This document shows, in pieces, positions 26,387-35,257 of a DNA stretch of 64,000 nucleotides. The position numbers and the translations under genes were made by a program. This stretch comes from Acinetobacter beijerinckii CIP 110307 (GTDB taxonomy: Bacteria > Pseudomonadota > Gammaproteobacteria > Pseudomonadales > Moraxellaceae). Below the pieces are notes generated by a model. That model made no database searches and was not told where the DNA came from. It saw nothing but the letters and a program-made list of their open reading frames with translations. The stretch lies in NCBI RefSeq assembly GCF_000369005.1, contig NZ_KB849764.1, positions 501,086 to 565,085 on the forward strand. Reading direction: 5' to 3'. The first letter of the stretch is position 1. Every line of letters starts with the position of its first letter.

Positions 26387-26414
26387 TTTCAGCTTACTTT
26401 CGAGTAAGCTGAAA
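26387..26414. terminator. Hairpin between convergent genes
   Basis: TTTCAGCTTACT (26387-26398) and AGTAAGCTGAAA (26403-26414) form a perfect 12-bp stem capped by TTCG, a very stable tetraloop. It should end both the acyl-CoA dehydrogenase and the lipoprotein transcripts. T-runs are weak on the plus side and better on the minus side. Confidence 0.7.
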
Positions 26415-26429
26415 TCTACCCAATAAAAT

Positions 26430-27053
26430 TTATTTATTGGGGTTGTAAATAACAGGATAGCTTTGTTGTTTCGGCAGTTTCTGTAATGCTTGATTTATTT
26501 TTATTAAAAATTCATCTGCTTGATCCTGATTCGGCCAATGTTCATTATATTGGCTTCTTTTTTGAATATTTACGCCACAACCACGAATTTCCATATTTTC
26601 AGGATTAAAAGACCAATCATTTGGATCTTTTAAAGTGATATCTAGATCACTTGCGCAACTTTGCCATAGTTTAATAAATTCATTTTGACTTATCGGTGTA
26701 AATTTTTCTGCTGGGTAAACTGAAAAGCCTCTCATTTCTGAATTAAAAAATTTAATAAACATATAAGAGGGCATATCGCCCCAAAGTATTGCTGTATCAG
26801 GCGCTAATTGAATACCTGTAATGTCTTTTTCTTTTAGAGCTTTCATTTGTTGTTCTTTTTGAAAAGCATTTTGAGACTTGTATTTTATTTTACTTTGAGG
26901 TGGAAGCGTAATGCCACGGACCTGGGTGGTTGTTTGGGTAATGTAATAGGGAGAGGTATCACGGTTACAACCTGTTGGATTGTAGCAACCAATACAGCCA
27001 GTCAAAATGATGCTGCTTAAACCAAGCGTTGTAATCGATAAGATTGTATTCAT
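26430..27053 (-). CDS. Hypothetical lipoprotein
   Basis: This 207-residue protein begins with a signal peptide ending in ILTGC, a lipobox with Cys at residue 20. A second Cys-rich stretch follows (IGCYNPTGC). The mature part is mixed alpha/beta with no recognised domain. It may be an Acinetobacter-type outer membrane or periplasmic lipoprotein. Downstream it converges on the acyl-CoA dehydrogenase, and upstream an esterase gene lies 68 bp away on the same strand. No function is assigned. Confidence 0.65.
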   Translation of the reverse strand: MNTILSITTLGLSSIILTGCIGCYNPTGCNRDTSPYYITQTTTQVRGITLPPQSKIKYKSQNAFQKEQQMKALKEKDITGIQLAPDTAILWGDMPSYMFIKFFNSEMRGFSVYPAEKFTPISQNEFIKLWQSCASDLDITLKDPNDWSFNPENMEIRGCGVNIQKRSQYNEHWPNQDQADEFLIKINQALQKLPKQQSYPVIYNPNK

Positions 27054-27121
27054 TTTAAGTTACTATTCTTATTTCATTCGATTTCATCATAACTCAATAT
27101 TCAAGAACAAATGTTCAAATA

Positions 27122-28060
27122 TTATGGAGTCAACTCATCAAATAAAGCTGGACAATTTTGAGTGTGGCATCCTGCTAACATGATCGCTTTGGGTAGGCTC
27201 GCATACATATTGGTCAGATGTTGTTCTGCGGGATGTTTGAAATTCCAAAATAAAAATTGATCAGAGCGTTGTTTATTCATGCTTTGATAAAAATCAAATT
27301 GTTTTTGAGTTGATTCAGTTATATTAATATCACTTTTACGTTGCTCATGACTTCCAACTGTCGTCATCAACATTAAATTGTGTTTGTTGAAATTTTTCTT
27401 ATTTAACCAGTTTTTTTCTTGATCTAATAAAGCATAGTTATCAAACCAGAGTGAAGGGCTTGCAGCAATATAGCGTTGAAATGTTTGGGATTGATTAAAA
27501 AAAGTATGCAAAACAAATAGCCCACCAAAGGAATGCCCAAATAAACTTTGTTGTTGCGGGTTGACTTTAATTTTCGTGTGAATGGCAGGTTTAAGTTCTT
27601 TTTCAATGAATTGAATAAATTGATCGGCACCACCATATTGATATTTGGCTTGTTTTTGAAACTCAGAAGAAGTTTTGGGTGTGTAATCTAAAGCACGTTT
27701 CTCTACATCAAAACTGTTTTGCTTAGGGTAGCCAATCGCAACAATTGCGACAGGACTTAGACCTAAGCGATTGGCACCGCCACCTACTGACTTAGCAATA
27801 TTGGCAGCACTATCAAATACGGCGTTGCCATCCAATATATAGAGAATTGGAAAACCTTGACTTGGAACTTCGCCAACTGGAACAAAGGTCTGAATTAAAT
27901 AATTATGTTTGGTATATTTAGATTTCAATACAAAACTTTGCTTAGTATTATTCTGCTCCTGTAGAGGAGCATGATCTTTAGTTATATTTTCTTGTTGTGC
28001 AAATACGGTTTGTATAGTGATGAGTAATGAAAAAGTCAAAATACTAAATTGTTTAAACAT
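27122..28060 (-). CDS. Secreted alpha/beta hydrolase, probable siderophore esterase
   Basis: This 312-residue protein has a signal peptide (cleavage near VFAQQ) followed by an esterase-type alpha/beta hydrolase domain of the COG2819 kind, like the IroE/BesA siderophore hydrolases. The nucleophile Ser is in GHSFGG near residues 175-180. The ILYILDGNAVF stretch and the KHPAEQHLTN segment with the candidate catalytic His fit the family. A Fur box just upstream supports an iron role. The ester substrate is inferred to be a ferric siderophore, possibly foreign, since no siderophore genes are nearby. Confidence 0.75.
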   Translation of the reverse strand: MFKQFSILTFSLLITIQTVFAQQENITKDHAPLQEQNNTKQSFVLKSKYTKHNYLIQTFVPVGEVPSQGFPILYILDGNAVFDSAANIAKSVGGGANRLGLSPVAIVAIGYPKQNSFDVEKRALDYTPKTSSEFQKQAKYQYGGADQFIQFIEKELKPAIHTKIKVNPQQQSLFGHSFGGLFVLHTFFNQSQTFQRYIAASPSLWFDNYALLDQEKNWLNKKNFNKHNLMLMTTVGSHEQRKSDINITESTQKQFDFYQSMNKQRSDQFLFWNFKHPAEQHLTNMYASLPKAIMLAGCHTQNCPALFDELTP

Positions 28061-28098
28061 AATTTATTCACAAACTTTAAATTCCTTGAGCAATATAT

Positions 28099-28117
28099 AA
28101 TGAAAATCATTATCAAT
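28099..28117. promoter_or_regulatory. Fur box upstream of the esterase gene
   Basis: AATGAAAATCATTATCAAT matches the symmetric Fur consensus AATGATAATNATTATCATT with two mismatches. It lies 39 bp upstream of the esterase start on the minus strand. Confidence 0.7.
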
Positions 28118-28250
28118 AAAGTTTATTGATAAAAAGAGTTAAAACTCAGCGTGTTTAATAGCTTAAAGTGTTGTTATACTAGCTCGGATAATCAATTCAA
28201 AGATGAATTGTAATCCATTCTTATAGATGATTTTGCTGAGGCTGCATTCA

Positions 28251-29360
28251 ATGGTAAACGATGGACAAAACACATCGACTTCACTTAATTTAGAACAAAT
28301 TCGCGATGATATTGATAGTGTTGATCAACAAATTCAAGAATTATTAAACCGTCGAGCTTCTTTAGCTGAAGCTGTAGCGAAGGCTAAGTTTGCAGCTGAA
28401 GACAATCCATTGTTTTATCGTCCTGAACGTGAAGCTCAAGTATTACGTAAAGTGATGGAGCGTAATCAAGGACCTTTGTCTGATGCTACTATGGCTCGAT
28501 TGTTCCGTGAAATCATGTCCGCGTGCCTAGCACTTGAAGCACCACAAAGCATTGCATTCTTAGGGCCTGAAGGGACTTATACGCATTCGGCTGTATTGAA
28601 GCATTTTGGTAAAGATGCCGTTGTGCGTCCATTACCAACAATTGATGAAGTATTCCGTGAAGTTGAAGCGAGCAGTGCACATTACGGAGTTGTTCCAGTA
28701 GAGAACTCATCAGAAGGGATTGTCAACCATACCTTAGATTGCTTTAAATCATCAACGGTGAATGTGATTGGTGAAGTTGAATTACGTATTCATCATCAAT
28801 TTCTTGTATCTGAAAATACTCGTAAAGACAGTATTAAACAAATTTATGCACATCAACAGACTTTGGCGCAATGCCGTAAATGGTTAGATGCGCATTATCC
28901 AGGGGTTGAGCGTGTTGCACTGAATTCAAATGCAGAAGCGGCTCGTCGTATTCGTAACGAATGGCATTCTGCTGCGATTGCATCTGATATTGCAGCGAGC
29001 ATGTACAATCTTGAGATTTTACATAGCAATATCGAAGATAACCCTGAAAATACAACACGTTTCCTTGTGATTGGTCGTGAGAAGATTCCTCAAAGCGGTA
29101 ATGACAAGACGTCGTTATTGATCTCTGCACATGATCGTGCAGGTGCTTTATTGGAAATTCTTGCACCGTTTGCCAAGCATCAAATCAGTTTGACTAGTAT
29201 TGAAACGCGTCCAGCATTACCTGAAAAATGGGCTTATGTGTTCTTTATCGATTTAGAAGGGCATATCGGTCAGGAAAATGTTGCGGCGGCATTGGAAGAA
29301 ATCCGTCCAATGGTCAAGGAGTTACGTGTACTCGGCTCATATCCAATCGCTGTTTTATAA
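28251..29360 (+). CDS. pheA: Bifunctional chorismate mutase/prephenate dehydratase
   Basis: This enzyme makes prephenate from chorismate and then phenylpyruvate for phenylalanine. A chorismate mutase domain lies at residues 10-95 (DDIDSVDQQIQELLNRRASL). The prephenate dehydratase domain has the FLGPEGTYTHSAV N-terminus and the NTTRFLVIG substrate motif. A C-terminal ACT domain with the SIETRPAL stretch senses phenylalanine for feedback. The ATG at 28251 is preferred to 28227, because a GAGG ribosome binding site lies about 10 bp upstream of it. The tyrA-aroA fusion follows 69 bp downstream, so the genes probably form one aromatic operon. Confidence 0.93.
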   Translation: MVNDGQNTSTSLNLEQIRDDIDSVDQQIQELLNRRASLAEAVAKAKFAAEDNPLFYRPEREAQVLRKVMERNQGPLSDATMARLFREIMSACLALEAPQSIAFLGPEGTYTHSAVLKHFGKDAVVRPLPTIDEVFREVEASSAHYGVVPVENSSEGIVNHTLDCFKSSTVNVIGEVELRIHHQFLVSENTRKDSIKQIYAHQQTLAQCRKWLDAHYPGVERVALNSNAEAARRIRNEWHSAAIASDIAASMYNLEILHSNIEDNPENTTRFLVIGREKIPQSGNDKTSLLISAHDRAGALLEILAPFAKHQISLTSIETRPALPEKWAYVFFIDLEGHIGQENVAAALEEIRPMVKELRVLGSYPIAVL

Positions 29361-29429
29361 TTCTATTAGATCCTAAGGGTAGATGTGTAAAGCATTTATC
29401 CCTGTTAAAAGTCGTCTTATTAGGCAAAT

Positions 29430-31685
29430 ATGTTTATGTCTCAACCATTATTTAATAAAGTTGCATTTATTGGACTTGGACTGATAGGGTCGAGTCTTGC
29501 TCGTGTGATTGTGGCAGAACAACTTGCATCTCAAATTGTGGCTTCAACACGCTCAAAAAAAACATTAGAAGATGCAAAGACACTTGGTCTTATTCAACAC
29601 GGTTATGCCACGCCTGAAGAAGCTGTTCAGGATGCAGATTTAATTGTTTTAGCCTTACCTGTTCGTGCAACGCAAAAAGTACTTGAACAGATTAAACCTT
29701 ATCTTGCAGACAATGTCATTATTACCGATGTGGGCAGCACCAAAGGCAATGTTGTGGACGCAGCTAAGGCGGTATTTGGTGAAGATCTACCTGTCGGTTT
29801 CGTGCCAGGACATCCGATTGCAGGTGCTGAGCATACTGGTGTACATGCAGGTAAAGTAGATCTATTCGTTAATCACAAAGTGATTTTGACTCCAGTTCCG
29901 ACTAGTGCTGATTGGGCAGTTGAAAAGCTGATACAACTTTGGTCTGCTGCAAAAGCGGAAGTCATTTGTATGGATGTTGCTAAACACGATGAAGTGTTGG
30001 CACATACCAGTCATTTACCGCATTTAATGGCATTCAATTTAGTTGAGCAACTGGCAAATCGTGAAGATAATTTAGATATTTTTCGCTATGCTGCGGGTGG
30101 TTTTCGAGACTTCTCGCGGATTGCAGCGAGCGATCCGCAGATGTGGCATGATATTTTCTTTGCCAATAAAACCGCAATTTTGAATGCTGTTGATGGCTTT
30201 GAACAGCAATTATCAGTCTTAAAAAAATTGATTGAACAGGAAGACTCGCAAGCGTTGATGGGCCTACTTGGACACGCGCAAGCCGCACGCCAACATTTTA
30301 ATCATATGTTAGCCAAAAAACCTTTGATGGAGAAAAACAAGGTGACACAGCAATTTACCATTTTGCCCGGAAAGAAAACATTTACAGGTAAATTCACCGT
30401 ACCAGGTGATAAGTCTGTGTCACATCGCTCAATCATGTTTGGTGCGATTGCAGAAGGCACAACCCATGTGACAGGCTTTTTGGAAGGTGAAGATGCACTC
30501 GCAACTTTGCAGGCTTTCCGTGATATGGGTGTGAGCATCGAAGGACCTAAGAATGGTGAAGTCACTATTCATGGTGTAGGCATGCAAGGTTTAAAAGCCC
30601 CAGCGGGCGCATTGTATATGGGTAACTCTGGTACCAGTATGCGTTTGCTGTCCGGCATGTTGTCTGCACAAAAATTTGATTCAGTGATGACAGGTGATGC
30701 ATCGCTTTCTAAACGTCCAATGGAGCGTATCGCTAAGCCATTACGTTTGATGGGTGCACAAATTCAAACGACTGGTGAGAAAGGTACTCCGCCAGTGAGT
30801 ATTGCAGGTAGTCAAGTCCTTAAAGGGATTGAATATGATTTACCAATGGCGTCTGCGCAAGTGAAGTCAGGTATATTGTTGGCGGGTTTATGGGCTGCGG
30901 GTGAAACTTCAGTGACTGAACCAGAACCAACGCGTGACCATACTGAGCGTATGTTGCGTGCTTTTGGTTATGATGTGAAAACCGAAGGCAATAAAATCTC
31001 ACTTGTGGGTGGCGGCAAGTTAGTTGGTACTGATATTCAAGTGCCTTCTGATATTTCATCTGCTGCATTCTTTATGGTGGGTGCAGCAATCACAGAAGGT
31101 GCTGATGTAGTTCTTGAAGCTGTTGGAATCAATCCAACACGCACAGGTGTGATCGAAATACTGAAGCAGATGGGCGCTGATCTTACGGTTGAAAATGAGC
31201 GTATCGCTGGCGGTGAGCCGATTGCTGATATTCATATCAAAGGTTCTCGTACACTTAAAGGTATTCATATGCCTGAAGATCAAGTACCTTTAGCGATTGA
31301 TGAGTTCCCAGCATTGTTCATTGCTGCTGCTTGTGCTGAAGGTCAAACCGTTTTAACGGGTGCTGCTGAATTACGTGTCAAAGAATCTGACCGTATTCAA
31401 GTGATGGCAGATGGTTTGAAAATTATGGGTATTGACTGTACCCCAACTGATGATGGCATCATCATTGAAGGTAAGGGCAAGTCTGGTGACTGGTCAGCCA
31501 TTTTCACTGGTGGTGAAATTGAGTCACACCATGATCACCGTATTGCCATGAGTTTCAGTATGGCTGGTTTACGTACTTCGGGTAACATCACTATTCATGG
31601 TACAGAAACTGTGGCGACAAGTTTCCCAACTTTTACTGAATTGGCAAATGCTGCTGGTTTGGATTTAAAGATTGTGAATCCATAA
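29430..31685 (+). CDS. tyrA-aroA: Fused prephenate dehydrogenase and EPSP synthase (TyrA-AroA)
   Basis: This is a 751-residue two-domain enzyme. Residues 1 to about 290 are TyrA, with the NAD-binding GLGLIGSSLAR and GHPIAGAEHTG, giving 4-hydroxyphenylpyruvate or arogenate products for tyrosine. From about residue 305 the AroA part begins, with PGDKSVSHRSIMFGAIAEG, GNSGTSMRLLSGML and the C-terminal DHRIAMSFSMAGL. It makes EPSP from shikimate-3-phosphate. The fusion is a known trait of Acinetobacter and relatives. Both active sites look intact. It follows pheA, placing three aromatic steps in one transcript. Confidence 0.93.
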   Translation: MFMSQPLFNKVAFIGLGLIGSSLARVIVAEQLASQIVASTRSKKTLEDAKTLGLIQHGYATPEEAVQDADLIVLALPVRATQKVLEQIKPYLADNVIITDVGSTKGNVVDAAKAVFGEDLPVGFVPGHPIAGAEHTGVHAGKVDLFVNHKVILTPVPTSADWAVEKLIQLWSAAKAEVICMDVAKHDEVLAHTSHLPHLMAFNLVEQLANREDNLDIFRYAAGGFRDFSRIAASDPQMWHDIFFANKTAILNAVDGFEQQLSVLKKLIEQEDSQALMGLLGHAQAARQHFNHMLAKKPLMEKNKVTQQFTILPGKKTFTGKFTVPGDKSVSHRSIMFGAIAEGTTHVTGFLEGEDALATLQAFRDMGVSIEGPKNGEVTIHGVGMQGLKAPAGALYMGNSGTSMRLLSGMLSAQKFDSVMTGDASLSKRPMERIAKPLRLMGAQIQTTGEKGTPPVSIAGSQVLKGIEYDLPMASAQVKSGILLAGLWAAGETSVTEPEPTRDHTERMLRAFGYDVKTEGNKISLVGGGKLVGTDIQVPSDISSAAFFMVGAAITEGADVVLEAVGINPTRTGVIEILKQMGADLTVENERIAGGEPIADIHIKGSRTLKGIHMPEDQVPLAIDEFPALFIAAACAEGQTVLTGAAELRVKESDRIQVMADGLKIMGIDCTPTDDGIIIEGKGKSGDWSAIFTGGEIESHHDHRIAMSFSMAGLRTSGNITIHGTETVATSFPTFTELANAAGLDLKIVNP

Positions 31686-31977
31686 GCTAATCTGAAAAGG
31701 TAGTGTTTAGCTTTATTAATAAGTTAAATGCTGCCTTACTTATAATCATATCAAGAAAAAATAATTGGCTATAGAGAATGATAAAACGCTTAAATAATAA
31801 AAATGTTAAGTTTGTATATGTACATATCTAATCAGGTCGAAATTTCTAAAATTTGAACGAGAAGTAAGACAATCGGCTAATCAATTAAAGACAATTGTAT
31901 ATATAATAATTCATACCGCTGCAGTAGGCTTTACTCTGTGATCCAGAGTTAAAAAACATAAAAATAGAGGGAATACC

Positions 31978-32361
31978 ATGAGAACGTTGCAATTCATAGC
32001 AGATTGCCCAAAACATGGATTGATCGATCATCCACCAAATGAATGTTACATTACTCAAGAGTATGTAGCAGCTTTATTGTATAAGCAATTAGAACAATAT
32101 GGTTTTGATGCAGAGCATATTCGTCATGAGCATGAAAAAATTGAAGTGCGTATAGATAACCATCATTTGCCACTCTCTATTTTATGTTCTCAGCAAGGTC
32201 CAGAAGGACATATCTTGTGTCAAATTTCAGCTAATCCGCAGCAAGAACAAGCTTGGTTTGAGCGTATTGAGACACAAAGTATTATTCGCCAATTGGCTCA
32301 GGCTGTTGAAAATAGCTTGAAAGCAGAACACAGTTTTTCTCAGTTCGTGTGGAAAAGCTAA
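31978..32361 (+). CDS. Conserved hypothetical protein
   Basis: This 127-residue, soluble, slightly acidic protein starts MRTLQFIADCPKHGLIDHPP and has several His residues and an HEHEKIEVRIDNH stretch. I do not recognise a family. The AGAGGGAATACC ribosome binding site supports the start. It has its own 292-bp upstream spacer. It precedes pepD by 94 bp. The frame and codon use look normal for the region, so the gene is probably real, with unknown function. Confidence 0.65.
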   Translation: MRTLQFIADCPKHGLIDHPPNECYITQEYVAALLYKQLEQYGFDAEHIRHEHEKIEVRIDNHHLPLSILCSQQGPEGHILCQISANPQQEQAWFERIETQSIIRQLAQAVENSLKAEHSFSQFVWKS

Positions 32362-32455
32362 GTCAATTTTGAGAATAAAATCTTAAATAAAGTGATTTAA
32401 GCATCGCTGTTTAGGCGTATATTTGTTTAAACACTTTATTTGAGAGCATAGGTGC

Positions 32456-33916
32456 ATGATACAGGTCGATTTTTCTAAATTATCACCCCAAGTGGTTTGG
32501 CAACATTTTGAGACCTTATGTACGATTCCTCGGCCATCCAAACATGAACAACAGTTAAGACAACATTTAAAAGATTGGGCAGAACAGCGCAATTTGGAAA
32601 CCTATGTTGATGACATTGGTAACCTAATTATTCGAAAAGCGGCAACTGCGGGTAAAGAACACGTTGCTGGTGTGATTTTGCAAGGGCACTTGGATATGGT
32701 GACTCAGGCAAATCGTGGAACCCAACATGACTTTTTTAAAGATCCAATTCAACCTGTATTAAAAGACGGCTGGCTAATTGCTGAAAACACGACATTGGGC
32801 GCAGATAATGGTATCGGAGTAGCACTTGCACTTGCTGTATTAGAATCAAATGATGTTGCGCATGGTCCGATTGAAGTCCTACTCACTATTGATGAAGAAG
32901 CAGGAATGAGCGGTGCTCGTTTGCTTGAGTCGGGTGTTTTAACAGGGCAATGGCTATTTAATATTGATACCGAAGAATGGGGTGAGCTGTATCTTGGCTG
33001 TGCAGGCAGTATTGACCTAGAAGTGGGACAGCCACTTGAATATGACGCAGCACCAAATGATTTAATCTTTGTAGATTTACTGGTATCAGGCTTGAAAGGT
33101 GGTCACTCTGGGGTTGATATTCATTTAGGTCGTGGCAATGCCAATGTCATTCTAGCCAATTTCCTTAATGATTATTTGGCACAATCCAATGGTCGACTGG
33201 TAGAGTTTGTAGGTGGAACAGCACGTAATGCTATTCCACGTGAAGCGGTAGCAACCATTGCAATTAAAGCAGAGCAATTAACTGAGTTAGAAAATGCCGT
33301 TGCAGCTGTACAAAAAGAATGGCAAAAAAAGTTACGAGGTATTGATGATCAGTTGCAAATCACCGTGCAGCAAAATTCCAATCAGATCGATGAAGTTATT
33401 ACATTGCCGCAGCAACAAGTTTGGTTGCAGGCATTGGCAACGTGTCCATACGGCATTGCTCGGTGGAGTCGTACTTTACCTGATGTGGTTGAAACCTCGA
33501 ACAATATTGGTGTGGCCAAACTGACTAAAGATGAGGCGAAGACTTTAATTATGGTTCGTTCGATGGTGAACCAAGAAGCACTAACATTTGCCCAGAATAT
33601 CCAACTGCACTTTGCCAATTTTGAAATTCAGTCTGAGTTAACGCCGTTGGTGTCGGGTTGGACACCAAATCCAGATTCAGCTGCGTTGAAATGTCTGCAA
33701 CAAGCTTATCAATCTGCATTTGAAATTGAGCCAAATTTAAAAGTCATACATGCAGGTTTGGAGTGTGGAATTATTGCTGAACACTATCCAGATTTACAGA
33801 TAGTATCGTTTGGCCCAGATATTCAAGGTGCACATGCGCCGGGTGAGCGGGTTAAAGTAGATACGGTGGAGAAGTGCTGGAAGTTGTTGGTGACGGCTTT
33901 GGAATCTGTAAGATAA
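32456..33916 (+). CDS. pepD: Aminoacyl-histidine dipeptidase (beta-Ala-His dipeptidase) PepD
   Basis: PepD cleaves dipeptides, notably Xaa-His, in the cytoplasm. The 486-residue M20-family metallopeptidase has LQGHLDMVTQ with the first metal ligands, DNGIGVA with the bridging Asp, and the DEEAGMSGA catalytic Glu region. The C-terminal HAGLECGIIAEHYPD and FGPDIQGAHAPGER segments complete the active site. A lid domain with the GGHSGVDIHLGRGNAN motif is present. It is alone and converges on rtcA, with a shared terminator. Confidence 0.92.
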   Translation: MIQVDFSKLSPQVVWQHFETLCTIPRPSKHEQQLRQHLKDWAEQRNLETYVDDIGNLIIRKAATAGKEHVAGVILQGHLDMVTQANRGTQHDFFKDPIQPVLKDGWLIAENTTLGADNGIGVALALAVLESNDVAHGPIEVLLTIDEEAGMSGARLLESGVLTGQWLFNIDTEEWGELYLGCAGSIDLEVGQPLEYDAAPNDLIFVDLLVSGLKGGHSGVDIHLGRGNANVILANFLNDYLAQSNGRLVEFVGGTARNAIPREAVATIAIKAEQLTELENAVAAVQKEWQKKLRGIDDQLQITVQQNSNQIDEVITLPQQQVWLQALATCPYGIARWSRTLPDVVETSNNIGVAKLTKDEAKTLIMVRSMVNQEALTFAQNIQLHFANFEIQSELTPLVSGWTPNPDSAALKCLQQAYQSAFEIEPNLKVIHAGLECGIIAEHYPDLQIVSFGPDIQGAHAPGERVKVDTVEKCWKLLVTALESVR

Positions 33917-33930
33917 ATTTTCATAGAAAA

Positions 33931-33954
33931 AAGAAGCTCTTTGTTGAGCTTCTT
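33931..33954. terminator. Terminator between pepD and rtcA
   Basis: AAGAAGCTC (33931-33939) and GAGCTTCTT (33946-33954) form a perfect 9-bp stem. It overlaps the last bases of the rtcA stop codon and has an A-run on the pepD side, which serves as a T-run for rtcA on the minus strand. Confidence 0.75.
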
Positions 33955-34999
33955 AAACTTTGACTGTCACTTGAAATAGATTTTCATTTAGTTCGATAAA
34001 CTTAATTTCACAATCAATAAATTTTTCAATCATCACGGCTTGTGTGCGGGTATGTTCGCTAATACATTGTGCGGTAAATTCACCACCTTGCCCCAATGCC
34101 AAAGGTAATAGTAACTGATCTGCTAAATATTCATCGACAGCAGCATTAGATTCCATATATTGCTTCACCTGTTCAGCCAAATGATTGGCTATTTGTTCTG
34201 CACTTTTGCGCATTTCACCTAAAGCCGTGAATAGCTGAATATGTTGTTGATGTTCAACTTTGACATACGCTGTACTGCCTTGACTGATGCCATTTAAATG
34301 GAATTGCTGGTGAGTATCTAATTTTAATCTTTTATTTAACGTTGCCAGTTCTCGTTGTGCAATTTGAGCTTCTTCGGAAAGGTTGAGTACTGCTGCAAAA
34401 GCCTCTGTGCTTTGCAAAGTACCACGATCTAATAAATTTAGTTTGTTTCGATGTTGCCACGGTTGAATCTTGATTTGAATTTCACCTGCACCAATTGGGA
34501 AGAAACCTGCTTTATTTAATTTAAATTCGACTTTTATTCCAAGTATTTCTAATGCTGGTAAAAAGCAATGCTCGATAAAATCTGCAGTTGGCGCAAGCGG
34601 GTTGTGAGTGCCGCCAGAAATAGTCAATTCACTTGCTTCATTTTGTAATAACAAAGCAGGTAAAAGAGTTTGCAAAACCAGTGTTGTGCTTCCAGCTGAA
34701 CCAATCTGGAATTGGTATTTTCCATTTTGTACATGCTGTGGCGCAAAATATAAACGTTGGTTATGGAGTTCAGCACCTTCTACATAAGCTTGGCTGATGT
34801 GTTGAGATGCTTGTACACAGACCAAATGCTGACGCATTAAGCCTGGCTTTTTACGCCCAGCACGAATGTTGATTAATTCAAATGCTTGACCTGTAATCAT
34901 CGAAAGAGCAAGGGCAGTTCTTAAAATTTGCCCGCCACCTTCACCTTGTGAACCATCAATTTGGATGGTCGCTGGCATATTTGCCAAAGCTTTATTCAC
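33953..34999 (-). CDS. rtcA: RNA 3'-terminal phosphate cyclase
   Basis: RtcA converts RNA 3'-phosphate ends to 2',3'-cyclic phosphates using ATP, working with the ligase RtcB in RNA end processing. The 348-residue protein has the GSQGEGGGQILRTALALS signature, the RAGRKKPGLMRQH stretch and the QIGSAGSTTLVLQ segment. The C-terminal region ends with the EHTRTQAVMIEKF catalytic His segment. GTG at 34999 is chosen because AAGGA lies about 8 bp upstream; ATG at 34978 is possible. It is the last gene of the rtc operon, separated from the others by about 258 bp of non-coding DNA. Confidence 0.93.
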   Translation of the reverse strand: MNKALANMPATIQIDGSQGEGGGQILRTALALSMITGQAFELINIRAGRKKPGLMRQHLVCVQASQHISQAYVEGAELHNQRLYFAPQHVQNGKYQFQIGSAGSTTLVLQTLLPALLLQNEASELTISGGTHNPLAPTADFIEHCFLPALEILGIKVEFKLNKAGFFPIGAGEIQIKIQPWQHRNKLNLLDRGTLQSTEAFAAVLNLSEEAQIAQRELATLNKRLKLDTHQQFHLNGISQGSTAYVKVEHQQHIQLFTALGEMRKSAEQIANHLAEQVKQYMESNAAVDEYLADQLLLPLALGQGGEFTAQCISEHTRTQAVMIEKFIDCEIKFIELNENLFQVTVKV

Positions 35000-35257
35000 T
35001 TCTATTTTCCTTATTTTCTAATTTAATGAACATACTGTCAGTACATGGTAATGCGAAGTAATGCGTGACTTTGCTTTCGGCAAAGGTTTGCTAGGTACAT
35101 GGTGCTGAGCCTAATCAGTGAAGATTGATGCACGGCTCACATGCTGCCATAGCCGCCTGAATTATTTTCAATCCCTCAGATCGGAGTAAAGCAGGATCTT
35201 GTACTCGCCCAGTATGTCCAAACTGTGCTTGTGAACTCAATTCACAAAATTTGTTGT
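35000..35257 (-). ncRNA. Candidate structured RNA inside the rtc operon
   Basis: This 258-bp gap between the DIP1984-type gene and rtcA holds no good ORF but many inverted repeats. A 7-bp hairpin lies at 35229-35247. A 5-bp GAGTA/TACTC pair is at 35184-35188 and 35202-35206. A helix of GATTGA/TCAATC plus two G-U pairs is at 35121-35128 and 35168-35175, enclosing CGGCT/AGCCG (35133-35137, 35151-35155). CTTTGC/GCAAAG is at 35069-35074 and 35080-35085. GTACATGGT is repeated directly at 35041 and 35095. Other rtc operons contain Y-RNA- or tRNA-like RNAs, so a repair-related RNA is inferred. A conserved long leader is the alternative. Confidence 0.5.

Noticed and set aside
30820..31283. Minus-strand ORFs within tyrA-aroA
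   Set aside because: They are antisense shadows of a well-conserved fusion gene, with no family match or ribosome binding site.
35041..35257. tRNA gene in the rtc operon gap
   Set aside because: No T-loop GGTTCGAATCC-type segment, no 7-bp acceptor stem and no anticodon arm of the right size were found, so only a looser structured RNA is claimed.
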